Origin: Limnanthes douglasii subsp. nivea | Taxonomy: Eukaryota > Streptophyta > Magnoliopsida > Brassicales > Limnanthaceae | Reading direction: 5' to 3' | DNA length: 64,000 nt | Assembly: GCA_036936605.1 (NCBI GenBank) | Contig: JAUPFV010000005.1 | Coordinates: 157,729,195 to 157,793,194, forward strand | Shown here: piece after piece, positions 34,090 through 46,083 of the stretch | Numbering within the stretch: the first letter of the stretch is position 1 | Layout of the letters: the number at the start of each line of letters is the position of its first letter | The notes under the pieces: generated by a model | Seen by the model: the letters and a program-made list of their open reading frames with translations, nothing else | Databases searched by the model: none | Told to the model about the DNA's origin: nothing | Program-made: the position numbers and the translations under genes

Positions 34090-35301
34090 TCCTTAATTTT
34101 TTGTCCCAAGGATTATTGCCAAATAATTCTCAATTGGCTAAAAAGTTAAGGGTTAAAGCCTTCAGATATATAGTTCTGGATGGAATTTTATATAAAAAGT
34201 CATTAAACAGACCATTACTACGATGTCTAGGCAAGCAAGAATCACAAGAAGTATTGTCAGAATTGCATGATAGTGAAGGGTCAGCTCATTGTGGGTTTAA
34301 AGCTCTATCGCATTGCAGGGCTTTACTGGCCTACAATCATGAACGATGCTAAGAACTTAATCTGAGGTTGTGATACTTGTCAGAGATTTTCTAATGCTAT
34401 TCACAGACCAGCAGTACCGCTTATGTCTATATATGAGGCGATACCATTTGATAGATGGGGAATTGATTTGGTGGGACCTTTGCCGATGGCCTTTGAGGGA
34501 AGGCAAATGATAATTGTGGCGGTGGATTATTTTACGAATTGGGAAGAAGTAGAACCGCTATCAGGCACAAAGGCAAAGGCAAAGGATGTTATCAAATTTA
34601 TTGTGAATAATATATGTTGTCGTTTTGGGGTTCCTCGGAGAATCACAATAAATAATAGCCCTCAATTTAATAATAGGGAAATGGCTGCATTCTGTACTTC
34701 TAAAGAGATTCATCAGTGTTTTTCGAAGCCCTTTCATCCTCAAGAAAATGGACAAGTGGAAGTGACAAATAGAAAGATTTTAGATGGCTTGAAGAAGAAT
34801 CTATCGGGGGCAGCATGAAAATGGCCAAATTATTTGCAAGAGGTGTTTTGGGCTTATCGAACAACTCCAAGAGAGGCAACAAAAGAAACTCCTTTTGCTT
34901 TGGCATATGGTATGGATACAGTTAGCCCTATTGAATCTACGATGTCATCTTTTAGAATATGTCAATATTCTGAAAGATCTAATGAAGAAATTTGAAGGAC
35001 AAATTTGGATTTGATTGAGGAAAAAAGGGTTTGAGGTTATTTGAATGCAATACATTATCAAACTCTTATGAGAAGTAGATATGATTCGAAGCTGAAAAGA
35101 AGAGAATTTAAAGAGGGTGATAAGGTGTTGCGAAAAGTTTTCCTACACACAAAGGAAAAGAGCCTTGAAAAAATAGCTCCAAATTGGGAAGGACCTTATA
35201 CAGTTGTTAAAAGAATTAAACCGGGGTCTTACCGTATTTGTGATTTCGAGGGGAGGATGCTACAACATCCATGGAATATTCAGCACTTGAAGCTTTATTG
35301 A
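34090..35301 (+). pseudogene. pol: pol: integrase, catalytic Asp lost
   Basis: The N-terminal zinc region is broken (LHDSEGSAHCGFKALSH, then CDTCQRFSN). The core reads FDRWGIDLVGPLPMA (first catalytic Asp), then RRITINNSPQF, where the family has S-D-N-G-P-Q-F: the second catalytic Asp is Asn. The third site lies in HPQENGQVEVTNR. The C-terminal part (FKEGDKVLRKVFLHTKEKS...NWEGPYTVVKRIKPGSY...LKLY) is the chromatin/DNA-binding tail. One stop follows LSGAA at 34816 and others occur near 34990-35040. Confidence 0.9.
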
Positions 35302-35900
35302 GAGTAGATACATTTTTTGTTTTTTGTTTTTTGTTTTGAATGGCGCACTTTTTCCTACCATGTTGGCCCACGAAGGTTTTACTAAGGCGTCATGTAGATG
35401 TACATATTCAACTTTATCAATAAAGCTCATTTTTTGGCCAATGATTGCTTTACATTTATTTGGATACTATCTTAACAAATCATCAAAGATTGATCACCTT
35501 TGAGATTAGTTAAGGGTAGAACATTCCGAAGTGTTTATAACACTTTTCGAAGAGTTAACCATGTTTTATAACCATTTTACATTTGATATTTTGAATTGAA
35601 TATTTAAAAAATTCACTGAGAATTTTGACGAGCTAATCAAGCTTAACAACGCATTCATATTTTTTCAAATAGGACGCAATTTTTTCGAATAATTATGACA
35701 CTCGTTAATTTTTATTAAGGTATTTGAGGTGGTAAGTTTATACAATTAAGATTTTGCAATTATTTTGTATTTAGCATGGAATAACATGTAAGAGAACAGT
35801 AACATAAAAAAAAGAACTCTTTGTCATTCAGATCAAGTTGCTACAATATAAAAAGCAATATTATGATTAGACAAAGACAAAAAAAACTGAAAGGGTAGCT
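35302..35900. other. Untranslated region between pol and antisense ORF
   Basis: AT-rich with a pyrimidine/GTTTTTT tract at 35308-35336. No tandem repeats here, unlike the second element. Confidence 0.5.
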
Positions 35901-35906
35901 AGCCAA

Positions 35907-38900
35907 TTAGTCAGAAGATTCTTCTTCTTCGGATGACTTGTCCTCTAAAGATGATGAGCTGGGAACAGGGTCGAAAGCCTCGCTTGGACGTTTTTCTTTA
36001 GAAATATCGTTCCAAAAATTTGTAAGATTGATTTTTGGATAGGCAGCATGAAGTTCTCGAAGAAGGAGGATGGTTGCATCTTCTTTTCCGACTTGAATAG
36101 CTGTTTGCATATTCTTTGAAAGCTCAGCTTCGATAGTGGTTACAACAGCAGTTTTTTCTAGCTTCAAAATTCTTCTTCAGTTTCTCTATTTCATCGGTCA
36201 GCTCTTTGTTTTTTTGTTTCACAAAGAGTGAGAGAATTTCGAAGTGTGGTGGAATTGGATTTTTCGATATTCAATTCAGCAACATGCTCGATTTTGAGTT
36301 TCTTTATTTTTTCTTCATGAGATTTTGTGACCAGCTCTGTATCAATCATATGCTTGATTCGAAGATGATCCTTTATGCAAAGAGCGCCTTTTATCAGTTC
36401 AGATCTTGCCATCTCATAACCATGAAACTGTTCGGCTACAGTGTTATGAAAAGTCTCTCTAAGCTTCTTTTCAGCTTCATAGGATTCCTTATAGTAAACC
36501 ATATCTTTGGATAACTGTTTGAGATGGTCTTGAGAGGCAAGAGTTTTTGCAGCAACACTAAGATAGGAAAATGATTAAAGAGCGATAACAATTCCAGGAT
36601 TTGGAGAAGGGTTGCGAAATTCTGATGTGCTAGGCTTTTGAATCATGTCCAGAGATGTGACAGGTTCGTAAAAATGACGTAACTTCTGGAAGATCTTTGT
36701 CTAGAGTAGGCCTCCTAAAATCAAGCATGTGATTTTGGATGACTTGAATAACTGGATCTTCTTCGCCAACAAGCGCTTATGTATTCTCAAAATCGATAAA
36801 CATATTTGGGTCAAAGTTTTTAGGAGTATGATAAACGGTGGCGAATTGTCATCAATGAGAATCAAAGGATTGTCGTTGTTGGAGTGATCTTCGGTTGAAG
36901 GATTTGGGGGGGGGTGTTGTTAGTTTTCAGCAGCACCGTCTTCGTGTTCATCAACCAAATTATACGAAGTGATTTTCCTCTGTTTCTTTTTCTTTCCGAA
37001 GGAATCAGAAGATATTTTATTTTTCTTCGACGAGTTTTCTTGAGCTTTTCCATCTTTGATTGGTGAAAGAGGCTGTTCTAAAACTTTACGCTTTCGACGC
37101 TTTGGGTTCGAGAGCGTGGAAGGGTTAGCACCAGATGTACTAACTGTTTTTTTGCCTCTTTTTTCTTTGGTGATTTTTTCCTTCTTCTTTTTCGGCAGAT
37201 GGTTATCCGATCTGTTGCGAACTGGAAGAAAGACTTTGCAGTCGGGCTGGGGTAGTCGTTGGCATACGAGCATCATATCTAGATCGGAAAATAAATCTTT
37301 AAGAGGCAGTCCACCTTATTTGATCGGAAACATGTGGCATTGGAGGAAATTGATAGGCTGAAAGGCAGTATGAAATGCGTTATTCCATTCATTTTCAGCC
37401 CATTCAGCAAGTTTTTGGAATATGTCTTTTGCAGCTTCTCGACGTGTTGAGTAGCTCTTCGAAATTTCTAGTATAAACCAACATGATAAAATGTTGAAAA
37501 TAAAAAAATAAAAAATTGTGTTAAAATGTAAAATTTTGAGGAACTTACGATTGTTTCTCCAAACCAGAGTCAATTTCGAAGGATTGTCTTCAGAAATTGC
37601 CTTGCCATTCTCCCAAGCTCCAGATATGAAAACAAATCTTTGTTTCCAGAATTTATCAGCTTCCAGAAGATCATCGATGATCCTGAGGTCATCCATCAAT
37701 GTAATGTAATAGAATGGAAGCTTCAGACCTTTTGAAAATTGAGTCAGCGAAATGAAATCTTTAATGCTGATCGATATTTTGGATAGGCGGGATGCCATGA
37801 TTACCGACATGAGGGTGAACCATTGATTTAGTTTCACTTGGATAGGGCACAAACTGAGGACTTCGAAGTACTCTGCGATCATCGGATCAAGTGGAAATCG
37901 AAGACACCAGTTGATGATCTCTGGGTGTACCACTAATTCATCATCTTTGTAGTCAAGGGGAATTTCTCCTTCTTTTGGCAGTCGAAGGGTTACGTTTTCC
38001 CCCATTCCCCATTTTTTTTAAGGGAAGAGGCTTGATTTTCTCCGTAGTTTATACATTGAACCTTCTTCAAGGCGATAATATACTTGCTTTCGAGGTTTCT
38101 TAGATTCCTCCCAATTTGTGCTCTTTCCTCCTCAGAAAACGATTAGATGTGAGTCTCTTCTTGAGATTCAGCTTCAGCATCGGTTTTCGTAGCCTCCGAT
38201 TCAGCGTTGTTGGCTTTAAAAGTTTCTTCTCGAGGGTCTTGATAAGTTGTATTAATTGATCTGTAAGAGGGTTAGCAGTTCGAACTGCCTTTTCTATCAC
38301 TTCTCTCTGAGGAGGATCGTTCGTAGTGGTTTTCGAAGGAGAGGTTGTTCAGATAGATGTTGATTCATCTCCCATGGCGATGAAGGTCTTTCTTGGTTTG
38401 GTTAAAGAAGATTTTTTTGAGAAAGGGTTATTTACTTTTAATTTTAGAGGATAAACTTTGCTTTGAGTTGAAGAAGTTCGAGGTGTTTTAAGGCCTGAGA
38501 TTCTAGATGATGTTTGTTCTTCGATTCTTGGAGAAGGATAAAGCTTTTGGATTTTGGTAGGATTGAAATTACCTTAATAAAATGTCTCAGTTGTAGTTCC
38601 AATTAAAGCACTTCGAATTAACCCTGCTCTTCTGTATTCTTCGGCTCTTTGCGTTATACAAAAATAATCGTAAGATCCGAACACCAGGTTACTATCTGTA
38701 TCAGAGGATTCTGGTATTTTGAGAAGAATGGCCTTCGACTTTTTGGTTATTGGTTTCTTTCTCATAAACTAGGTATGAAAATGAAGATGAAGAAAACTCA
38801 CTAGGAAAATTCAGGTATGGATTGATCAGAGAAGATGAAGGTTGATCGGAAAATTCGAGTTTTGCGGTGAGAATTTTGGGAATAGGGGAGGAGCAGATGA

Positions 38901-38910
38901 AGGTAGCCAA
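35907..38910 (-). pseudogene. Antisense ORF of Tat element (transposase_28-like domain plus coiled coil)
   Basis: Pieces on the minus strand in order: MATFICSSPIPKILTAKLEF (from 38910), a basic linker with a repeated Lys/Ser pattern (38100-38765), a globular domain starting MGENVTLRLPKEGEIPLDYK (38005) with LRFPLDPMIAEYFEVLSLCP and LNQWFTLMSVIMASRL, then a Lys-rich nuclear-type region (36862-37276), a long coiled coil (36191-36502) and an acidic tail ending EEEESSD (35907). The globular part matches the domain called transposase_28 (putative gypsy-type transposon) that is known in antisense ORFs of Tat elements. A likely 81-nt in-frame intron (37548 to 37468, GTAAGT...ATACTAG) lies at its end. 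Several frameshifts break the gene. Confidence 0.75.
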
Positions 38911-39375
38911 GGAAAACTCTAACTTCTCTCTAAAAGTAGTTTTGTGTGAGGAGATTTGAAATGAGAGATAAGTGGTATTTATACTAAAATAAGTGAAGAC
39001 GTGTGAAGATGGGGAGACCCATTTGGTGATAGGTTGGAATATGAATCGCTGGGTGGATTAGATGTTCGACACATGTCCGATTTACATCAAGGATGTATAT
39101 AACCGTTACATTCGAGGATGGTCTATCTACGTAATACATCAAGGGAAATTTTTAGTTGAAGTGATTACATCGATTCCTTTGGTTACTATTCGAATATTAT
39201 TTTCCCATTGGTTCGAATATGTTTTTAAGATTAGTTCTTTTATAGCTTTTATATTATACGTATGCTTCGAATAATGGATTAAGCAAATGACTTCGAATAT
39301 TTATTTTTATTTCATGGCAGGTTGGTTATTCGAAGACAATGGTTTTGAAGACTTTTTAGTTCTTATTCATTTACT

Positions 39376-39398
39376 GACATGAGAACTAGGGGGGCTTT
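39376..39398 (+). promoter_or_regulatory. Polypurine tract
   Basis: GAGAACTAGGGGGGC lies directly before the 3' LTR, the expected primer site for plus-strand DNA synthesis. Confidence 0.65.
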
Positions 39399-39695
39399 CG
39401 ATATGGAAATAGGTTTTTAAGGATTAATTTGTAAATAATGTAAATTCAGGGACTTAATTGTAATTAGTGTAAGTTTTGTCCTTAAATAGCAATTAGTTTA
39501 TTTTTGTAACAGATTGAGTTTAAGACTAAGTCTTGGCTTGTCTATATAAAGGACCAGACTACTCTAATAAAAGGGTTGAACACTTTTACTTGAAACTCAT
39601 TTGTACTTGTGTTTCTCTCTCTAAAAACTCTTAAGCATTTTCTCTCTCTAGAATTTTTCCTTAGCAATTTACTAGAACAAAATCAAACCTCATCA
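39399..39695 (+). repeat. 3' LTR (297 bp)
   Basis: Matches the 5' LTR but starts CGATATG instead of TGATATG, lacks a 60-bp segment after GTCCTTAA (39478-39486) and has an extra 26-27 bases (AAAACTCTTAAGCATTTTCT) near 39625-39650. Confidence 0.9.
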
Positions 39696-39700
39696 AAAAT
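39696..39700. repeat. 5-bp target-site duplication, right
   Basis: AAAAT, identical to 29205-29209. Confidence 0.75.
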
Positions 39701-39942
39701 AATATTAAAAATCTTTAATTATGGAAAGACATTACTAATTTTTCATTTTTAAAATTAAAAATTATTTTAACTTATTTTAAATGGTAATTTATATATCCTT
39801 AATTAAAGAAAAGAAAATGAAAATCCAACATGAGGAGAGAGAAACACTCAAATAAACGTTCTCTCTCTCCTCTTTGAGGAGACCCTTTTATGTTCGAAAA
39901 ATCCTAAAATCTAAAGCTTCTTCTTGCAGTTAAATCCAAATC

Positions 39943-41040
39943 GATGATGGTGGATTTAGACTATCAACCTTGTTACTCAATTCAAGAAACATCTCCAAAA
40001 AAGTCATTTTTTTATAACAATCGCGTTAGAAAATAAGCCACAAATAGAAATCAAGTTCTTGAAATTAAAGTCATTCGACCACAATCCCAAATGAAAAATG
40101 TAACAAATACCCCTCAATTGAAGAATTCTCGTTGATTCCCATACCTCAAAAACAACCACAATCGAAGCATTCATCAAGCCAAGAGATGAGAACCTGAAGA
40201 CCTTTCAATCTCGACACAACAAGCTCAAAGCAGAATCAAACAGAAAAGAACCTTCGCTGAAGTCTTAAAACTAGAAGACAAGACTTTCATTCACGAAAAG
40301 GAAAATTAGAGTTACGGCAAAACAGAAAACACAATGCTATAATCTTCAATGGGACATATACGAAATTTATCCTTTCTAACTCTAAGTTTACATTAATAAC
40401 AAAGTTTTCCTTTTGGTAGACCGAATTTAACAGAAATAAAATCTTTTTTAGATTCTTAGGTTTTTTATAGTATATATGTCAGGTATTATACATATATATT
40501 TATAAAGTTTTAAAATTTGGAAGCACTTGGGTCATAATTAAACAAACTGTAATAAAGGTCTCAACTCAATAGAAAAGTTAGCTGAAATGACAAGTAATTA
40601 ACCTCATCCTCAAATTCAAATCCAAAAATGAATATACCTCTTCAAAAAGAAGTGTGGGTTCAGAAAGTAAAATAATAAATTATTAATAATGTCAAGGACA
40701 AAAAAACAAAAAAATCCTCACCTAACAATGATTTTATAAAAACAACACATAATGTTTCTCAAAACATAGTTGATGCAAACCATTCCAAAGTATCTCCAAA
40801 CTGTGTTAATAGAAACATCAATAAGGATAATTGAACCTGAAATCAATCACCATTTGTGATTCATATGACATCACAAATAAAGAAACTCAAGAAGCTCTAC
40901 AAACAATAGAATTAGGTAAAACGTTTACGTTATCCCAAGATCTGATTATTTCAGAAAATGACCAAATATCTCCCAAAGTGATCTCAACAGGTAGCCTTCA
41001 TTTGTCACCAATAAAGGAAAGTTTATCTGCCAAAAAATAA
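39943..41040 (+). pseudogene. LINE ORF1 remnant
   Basis: Begins MVDLDYQPCYSIQETSPKK; further on QKRTFAEVLKLEDKTFIHEK (about 40235-40305) resembles the FAEVL-type motif at the start of plant L1 ORF1 (RNA-binding chaperone). A later piece reads MNIPLQKEVWVQKVK. The frame is broken by many stops and probably by a small insertion between 40380 and 40600. The CCHC knuckle is not seen. Confidence 0.5.
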
Positions 41041-41199
41041 CCAAACAAAAACATAAGTAAAAGAATAACAAAATCAAAAGAGGAATCTCTCAAATGCACT
41101 CTTAACTCTAAGTTTGCCCAATTCAAATGGTCTATTAGATCCTCAAATTGAGTATCCAAACGAAAATCTCTATCCTTAATTAGAATACCAAGGGCATTA

Positions 41200-43260
41200 G
41201 AATAAATGCACAATTAGAAGAGTTAAGTCAATAATAAAATCTGAAAACACTGACATTATTACTCTTCAAGAGCCAGTGATTTCAAAAGATAAATTGGGAT
41301 TTATAACAAATAAACTTGGATTCAATTATGGAATTGCCAACATTAGCAATAAAATCTGGACTATGTGGAAACATACCTTCCAGATTAAAACTCTCATTAA
41401 CTATGAGAAATTTATTCACATGATGGTGACTCATTCATCTTGTAATAAAGATCTTTTAGTCACTATCATCCATGAAAAATGTACTAGATCTCAAAGACTT
41501 GATCTTTGGGACAATTTTTAAAGAAATTTCTGTAACAAATACTAAATGGTTAATTGTTGGAAATTTCAATATAATGTCCAATGCATCTGAGCAACTTTCC
41601 TGTAATTCACTTTACTTTAGAGCCATAGATGAATTCAATAATATGATACTTTATTTCCAATTGGAGGATCCATGCTTTTCTAGATCCAAATATATATGGT
41701 CAAATAACTCTAAATAGAAATATCTTGACATAATATTGTACAATGTTGCATGGAGAGATATTGTTAATATTATAAAGGTAAAACATCTGGCCAAAATTGG
41801 CTCAGACCATTTACCTTTGTATATCTCAATGTCATCACTCACCAAAAAGCCCAAACCTTCATTCAAATTTCAAAATATGTGGTTTCTTCACAATGATTTT
41901 CTCCAAACTGTTGAAACCAACTGGAAAGAAAACATATCTGGAAATCCAAAAACTGTGTTTTAGGAAACACTGAAAAGACTTAAACACAAATTAAAAATTT
42001 GGAATAAAGAAGTCTTTGGCAACTTATTTGACACTATAGCAAATACTGACGACAATGTCAAACATGTTGAACATAGTTTAAAAATCTCAAATAACATTGA
42101 AAATAAAATAAAAATATTTAATGTTAGGAAAATCTATTTAAATATTCTAATAGAAGAAATCTTATGGGAACTAAAGAGTTCTACAAATTGGGTCAAATCT
42201 GGTGACAAAAACTCGAAGACTTTTCATAGTTTTGTTAAGAAAAGAATTAAAAGAAGCAGAATCAATGGAATTAAAATCAATGATCAGTGCACTGAAAACC
42301 AAAATCAAATAGCTAAATCAATCATTGCTCACTTTAAAAACCTCTTAACTTAAATGAATTCAAAGATATTATTCCTAATTTAATTACTGACCAACACAAA
42401 CTACTAACTCTACCAAATGACGAGGAAATCCTTAACTCTATAACTTTTATTATTTAAAATAGTGTCCCTGGATTTGATGGTTTCAACTTCAAGTTCTACC
42501 AAACCATTGGCGTATAATCAAATAGATATATGTGAAGCTATAAGGTAATACTTTAATGTAAATATAGATAATGTTGCCATTTATGTCAAAACAATATGCT
42601 TAATCCCAAAACAAATCCCCCTCAACGGACAAGACTATAAACCAATTAGTCTTTGTATAATTTTTAATACAATTATGTCAAAGATTATAGATAATATATG
42701 GGCTTTTATCCTCTCTAAAATAATATCACTAGAGAAATGAAGATTTTTTTAAAACAAAAATATCAATGAAAAAAATTTAAACACCCAAGAGCTAGTTCAT
42801 GAAATTAACAAGAAAATTAGAGGTGGAAACATCATTCTAAAATTGAATATGGAAAATACTTTATAGAATCTCTCAATTTCATATTCTCAATAATGAAATG
42901 TTTTGGTTTTAATAATAAAGTTATAGAGTTAATCAAAAAAGGATTGACAATGTCAACTTCTCTATTCTAATCAATGACTCTTCTTATGGTGTAAGATACA
43001 TTTTAAGAGGCATTAAAACCTTTTCATTTCCCAAAAATCAATGTATTATTCATCAAGAAGCTCAATCAAAATCCTTTGCCTTGCTTATGCAGATGATGTG
43101 ATTATTTTCATGAATGGATCATTAACAAATGTCAAGAAAACTTGTAAGTTTCTTGACCATTATCAAACAATTTTTAATTAGTTAATAAACAAAAAAATTG
43201 CATTTATATCATCTGAAAAACATTTATAAACTCAAAATTCAAAACATTGAACAAGCCACT
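41200..43260 (+). pseudogene. LINE endonuclease and reverse transcriptase, broken
   Basis: Endonuclease pieces: DIITLQEPVISKDKLG, WLIVGNFNIMSNASEQ (the family has GDFN) and SDHLPLYI. Linker and RT: SGDKNSKTFHSFVKKRIKRS, SVPGFDGFNFKFYQ, ICLIPKQIPLNGQDYKPISL and finally LAYADDVIIFMNGS with the YADD catalytic motif (43085-43100). Then KYLGINI shortly before the insertion at 43317. Frames change repeatedly and stops are frequent. Confidence 0.85.
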
Positions 43261-43316
43261 AGATTTACACATAGTTACCTCCCTTTTAAGTATTTGGGCA
43301 TCAACATTTAACAAAG

Positions 43317-43628
43317 TAATAATACTAGATACTTAGATGAATTAGTAGCTTCTGGTGCATCATGTTCGACTTCCGAGAATTTCACCACTATACCATTTGT
43401 TGGAATATGGGTACCGCATATTCTGTCTCCGTATATAAGTAAGAACAACACAATCTCAACACTAGTATGATATTGTCCGCTTTGGCGCCCGTAGGCCCGC
43501 AAAAATTTGCTTTTGGTCCACTTCCAAAAGGCCGCATACCAGTTGAGGTATGTTCTTACTTATATACCGATGATCCTTCCCATATTTAAGCGATATGGGA
43601 TGTGGGATTTTGGTCGCCACCCAAACAG
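43317..43628 (-). mobile_element. 312-bp insertion with snRNA-promoter-like elements
   Basis: The insert is flanked by TAACAAAG on both sides (43309-43316 and 43629-43636). On the minus strand it has ATCCCACATCC (43608 to 43598), one base off the plant snRNA upstream element RTCCCACATCG, and a TATATAAG box (43566 to 43559) centred about 40 bases downstream, the spacing of Pol II-type plant snRNA genes. The following part is less AT-rich and contains an 18-base inverted repeat (GTATATAAGTAAGAACA at 43431-43447 and its complement at 43549-43566). I do not recognise an snRNA. It may be a short repetitive element that uses an snRNA-like promoter. Confidence 0.45.
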
Positions 43629-43649
43629 TAACAAAGATAAGATAAAAAA

Positions 43650-44642
43650 TCATGGAATGGGACAACAAATATCTATCTTTTGGAGGCAGATTGATATTGC
43701 CAATTGGTTTAATGGGAACTTGATCTTGGTATTTTGGTCTAATGGTTCATGGAACATAAATAGATTCAAAAAACAAGTCCTTCCATGTGATATAGATATA
43801 ATTTCCAAAATAAATATAACAGACTCTATTAATGATACACTTCTCTGGAGTGTATCCACTGACAGTTCATTCTCTTTAAAAAAAACTTGACAATCAGTCA
43901 GAGACAATCACCCAAAATAAACTATACACAACAAAATTTGAAACAATATAACTCTTAAGAAGTACTCATTCACTCTTTGTAGACTTCTCAGTGCTTACGT
44001 ATTTGTTGACACTATTATGAAAATAATTGTTTTCTTTGGCATTTAAATTCCAACATTGCAACAACACTAAATCAAACACTCACTTGTTTGTCTCTTTCCA
44101 AGTCACTTGATTTATTCTATTGACTTAGTTAGTTCACACAAATAAAAAAATTACTATGATAAACAAGTCACTTGATTTAGTCCAAGTCATTAGTCCATCT
44201 AACAATGCACTGGATTCAACAATAAGGGAAGTATGTTTTCTATGTGGGATGTCACTCATTGTCCAAGTCATGTCTCTTAACCATATGATAAATTTCTAGT
44301 TCATGATAACAAACAAAACTACACATATAAGATCAATCCTCCTTCTAATAATCTCCTGGACATTATGGTGAGCAAGAAATAACTTAAAACATAAAAGCAA
44401 AAACAGTTACCTTAAAACATTAATTGATAAAATCAAATACACATTTGTTAAATTAGATAGTTCAAAGCTGCTTAAACACACTCATTGGTCTAGCTATTTA
44501 AAAATAGCCAAAAAACTTTGTTGTTTCAATCATCAACCTATTCATAGATCATATTTTTTTTTAAATGGAACCGTAATTCCAAGAATAGAATAAAATTAAA
44601 TTGTGATAGTTCTTGTTTATCAAATGTGGAAGCCAATAATGG
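43650..44642 (+). pseudogene. LINE connection region, zf-RVT part and truncated RNase H
   Basis: FFSNGSW-like text WSNGSWNINRFKKQVLPCDI and LLWSVSTDSSFSLKK (43735-43888) is the region before the zf-RVT domain. 44590-44642 reads IKLNCDSSCLSNVEANNGII, the first strands of the RVT_3 RNase H. The domain is cut at 44643. Between these pieces (43920-44560) the sequence is decayed and includes short blocks inverted relative to the array. Confidence 0.65.
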
Positions 44643-45194
44643 TATTATTCTTTTCAACTTGTATTTATAATATTATAGTATTTAACATTTAATAAAGAAT
44701 CAATAAAAAATTATAATATTTATTAATATAAACAAATTCATATTAAACACAAGTTTACTTCGATCCGTATAAAAAAAGTCATTACGAATACACTTGAAAC
44801 TAATCGATGTGCACAGCAAAACCCTATATAATATATATGTAATAATTTAGTCACTAATTAATGACATGGTTAATCCGAACTAACTTTTCATAATACTATA
44901 GAAATTTATGAATTAAAACCTATTGCTTTTGATTTTTAATTCTTTCAATTTAGGTGAGATACAAAAATATAAAAATAGATAAGTTAACAAATATATCAAA
45001 TAAATAATAATAATTAATTAAATAAATTGGTAAGCACAACAAAAACAAGATTTACTCGATTCTAATTTAGTTGTTTGTTTTATTCTTAAAACTTGGATAT
45101 ATATAAAATAGATCAACTAAATGATCGATGGCTAGTTAATCCTACTTCTAATGTTTTTTTTTCAAAACATTAATATATATTAAAAAGATTAACT

Positions 45195-45533
45195 AACGTT
45201 GGTAGAAAAGACATGGTTCAACCGAAAAATTGGTTGTAGAAGCGGCAACATCGTTCGGTTTATTATCAGGACTAGGTCGTCTCTGTCTATGAATTATAAA
45301 AAGGATAATTAAACAACTCACTATGGGAGACCACTGGCTAAGATTATGATGACACCGATAAAGAAGTGAGAGAGATCAGTGGGAGCAGAAGAGTTATGAT
45401 AGACTTTGTGGATGTCAAAAGGATGATGAGGGACGACGAGCGGGTAGCACCATTAAGGACAGTAGAGGCTGCAGACTTCCAATGAGCAATCTGAGGTAGG
45501 AGTCCACCGATTCTGATTTCCTACGGTAGCCAT
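45195..45533 (-). pseudogene. ATL-like N-terminal fragment (U2)
   Basis: Starts at the ATG 45533, nearly identical to the U1 copy, including the stop in place of Gln in CPQWCY. Confidence 0.7.
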
Positions 45534-46083
45534 TTGATAAATTTGATTATATGACTGGTCGAAAGAACTTTGTTCCTCACGTAGTCTAGACGAAGGTGAG
45601 GTGAAAACAAAATATGTTTTATGGAAAGTGAGAATATGGTCCCCTCTTTCTCTCTTAGTTTATTTTTATTTTTGTTTTTGTTGGTGAGTGACATATTGTC
45701 TTTTACTTTAACTATCAGTCTAATACTAGACCAACTAGTGGAAAATCCATGACTAAAATTAAGGTATGCCAAAAAAATTATAGATAAAAAAATCTAACAA
45801 AAAATAAATGTACACAAAAAATTAAGCTTAATTTGTGCTAAATTTACATGAAACCTACAAAATTCGTGCTAAATTTGCATGGATAATGAGAATACGAGAC
45901 CTTAACCGAATACAAGAACGCATTAATTTTATACCTAATGAAATGATTTAAGAATCAAGAAGCAGTTATATAAGTGATAAGCACAACAAACATTTTACTA
46001 CATGGTTTAAGTATCAAACATCAGTTAAATAAGTGATAAACACAACAAATATTTAACGGCATGGTGAACTAACTAAGTCAATA

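Larger units (their letters stand above)
29210..39695 (+). mobile_element. Ty3/gypsy LTR retrotransposon, Tat lineage (complete, dead)
   Basis: Two LTRs (29210-29539 and 39399-39695) are flanked by a 5-bp AAAAT duplication. Order inside: primer-binding region, gag, protease, RT, RNase H, a second RNase H-like domain, integrase, a 3' region with a long antisense ORF, and a purine tract. The second RNase H before integrase and the antisense ORF after pol are features I know from the Tat/Ogre/Retand lineage. Every gene carries frameshifts, stops or lost catalytic residues. Confidence 0.93.
39820..44642 (+). mobile_element. L1-type LINE, decayed, fused to the tandem array
   Basis: A leader with GAGAGAGAAACACTC leads to an ORF1 remnant (39943-41040), an endonuclease (41200-41900), RT (42180-43250), then a 312-bp insertion (43317-43628), a connection region (43650-43890) and the first strands of RNase H (44590-44642). 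At 44643 the sequence changes abruptly into the tandem-array unit. Two pieces inverted relative to the array lie at 44119-44137 and 44189-44246. Confidence 0.8.

Noticed and set aside
36206..36514. 102-codon plus-strand frame within the antisense ORF
   Set aside because: Shadow of the coiled-coil frame on the other strand.
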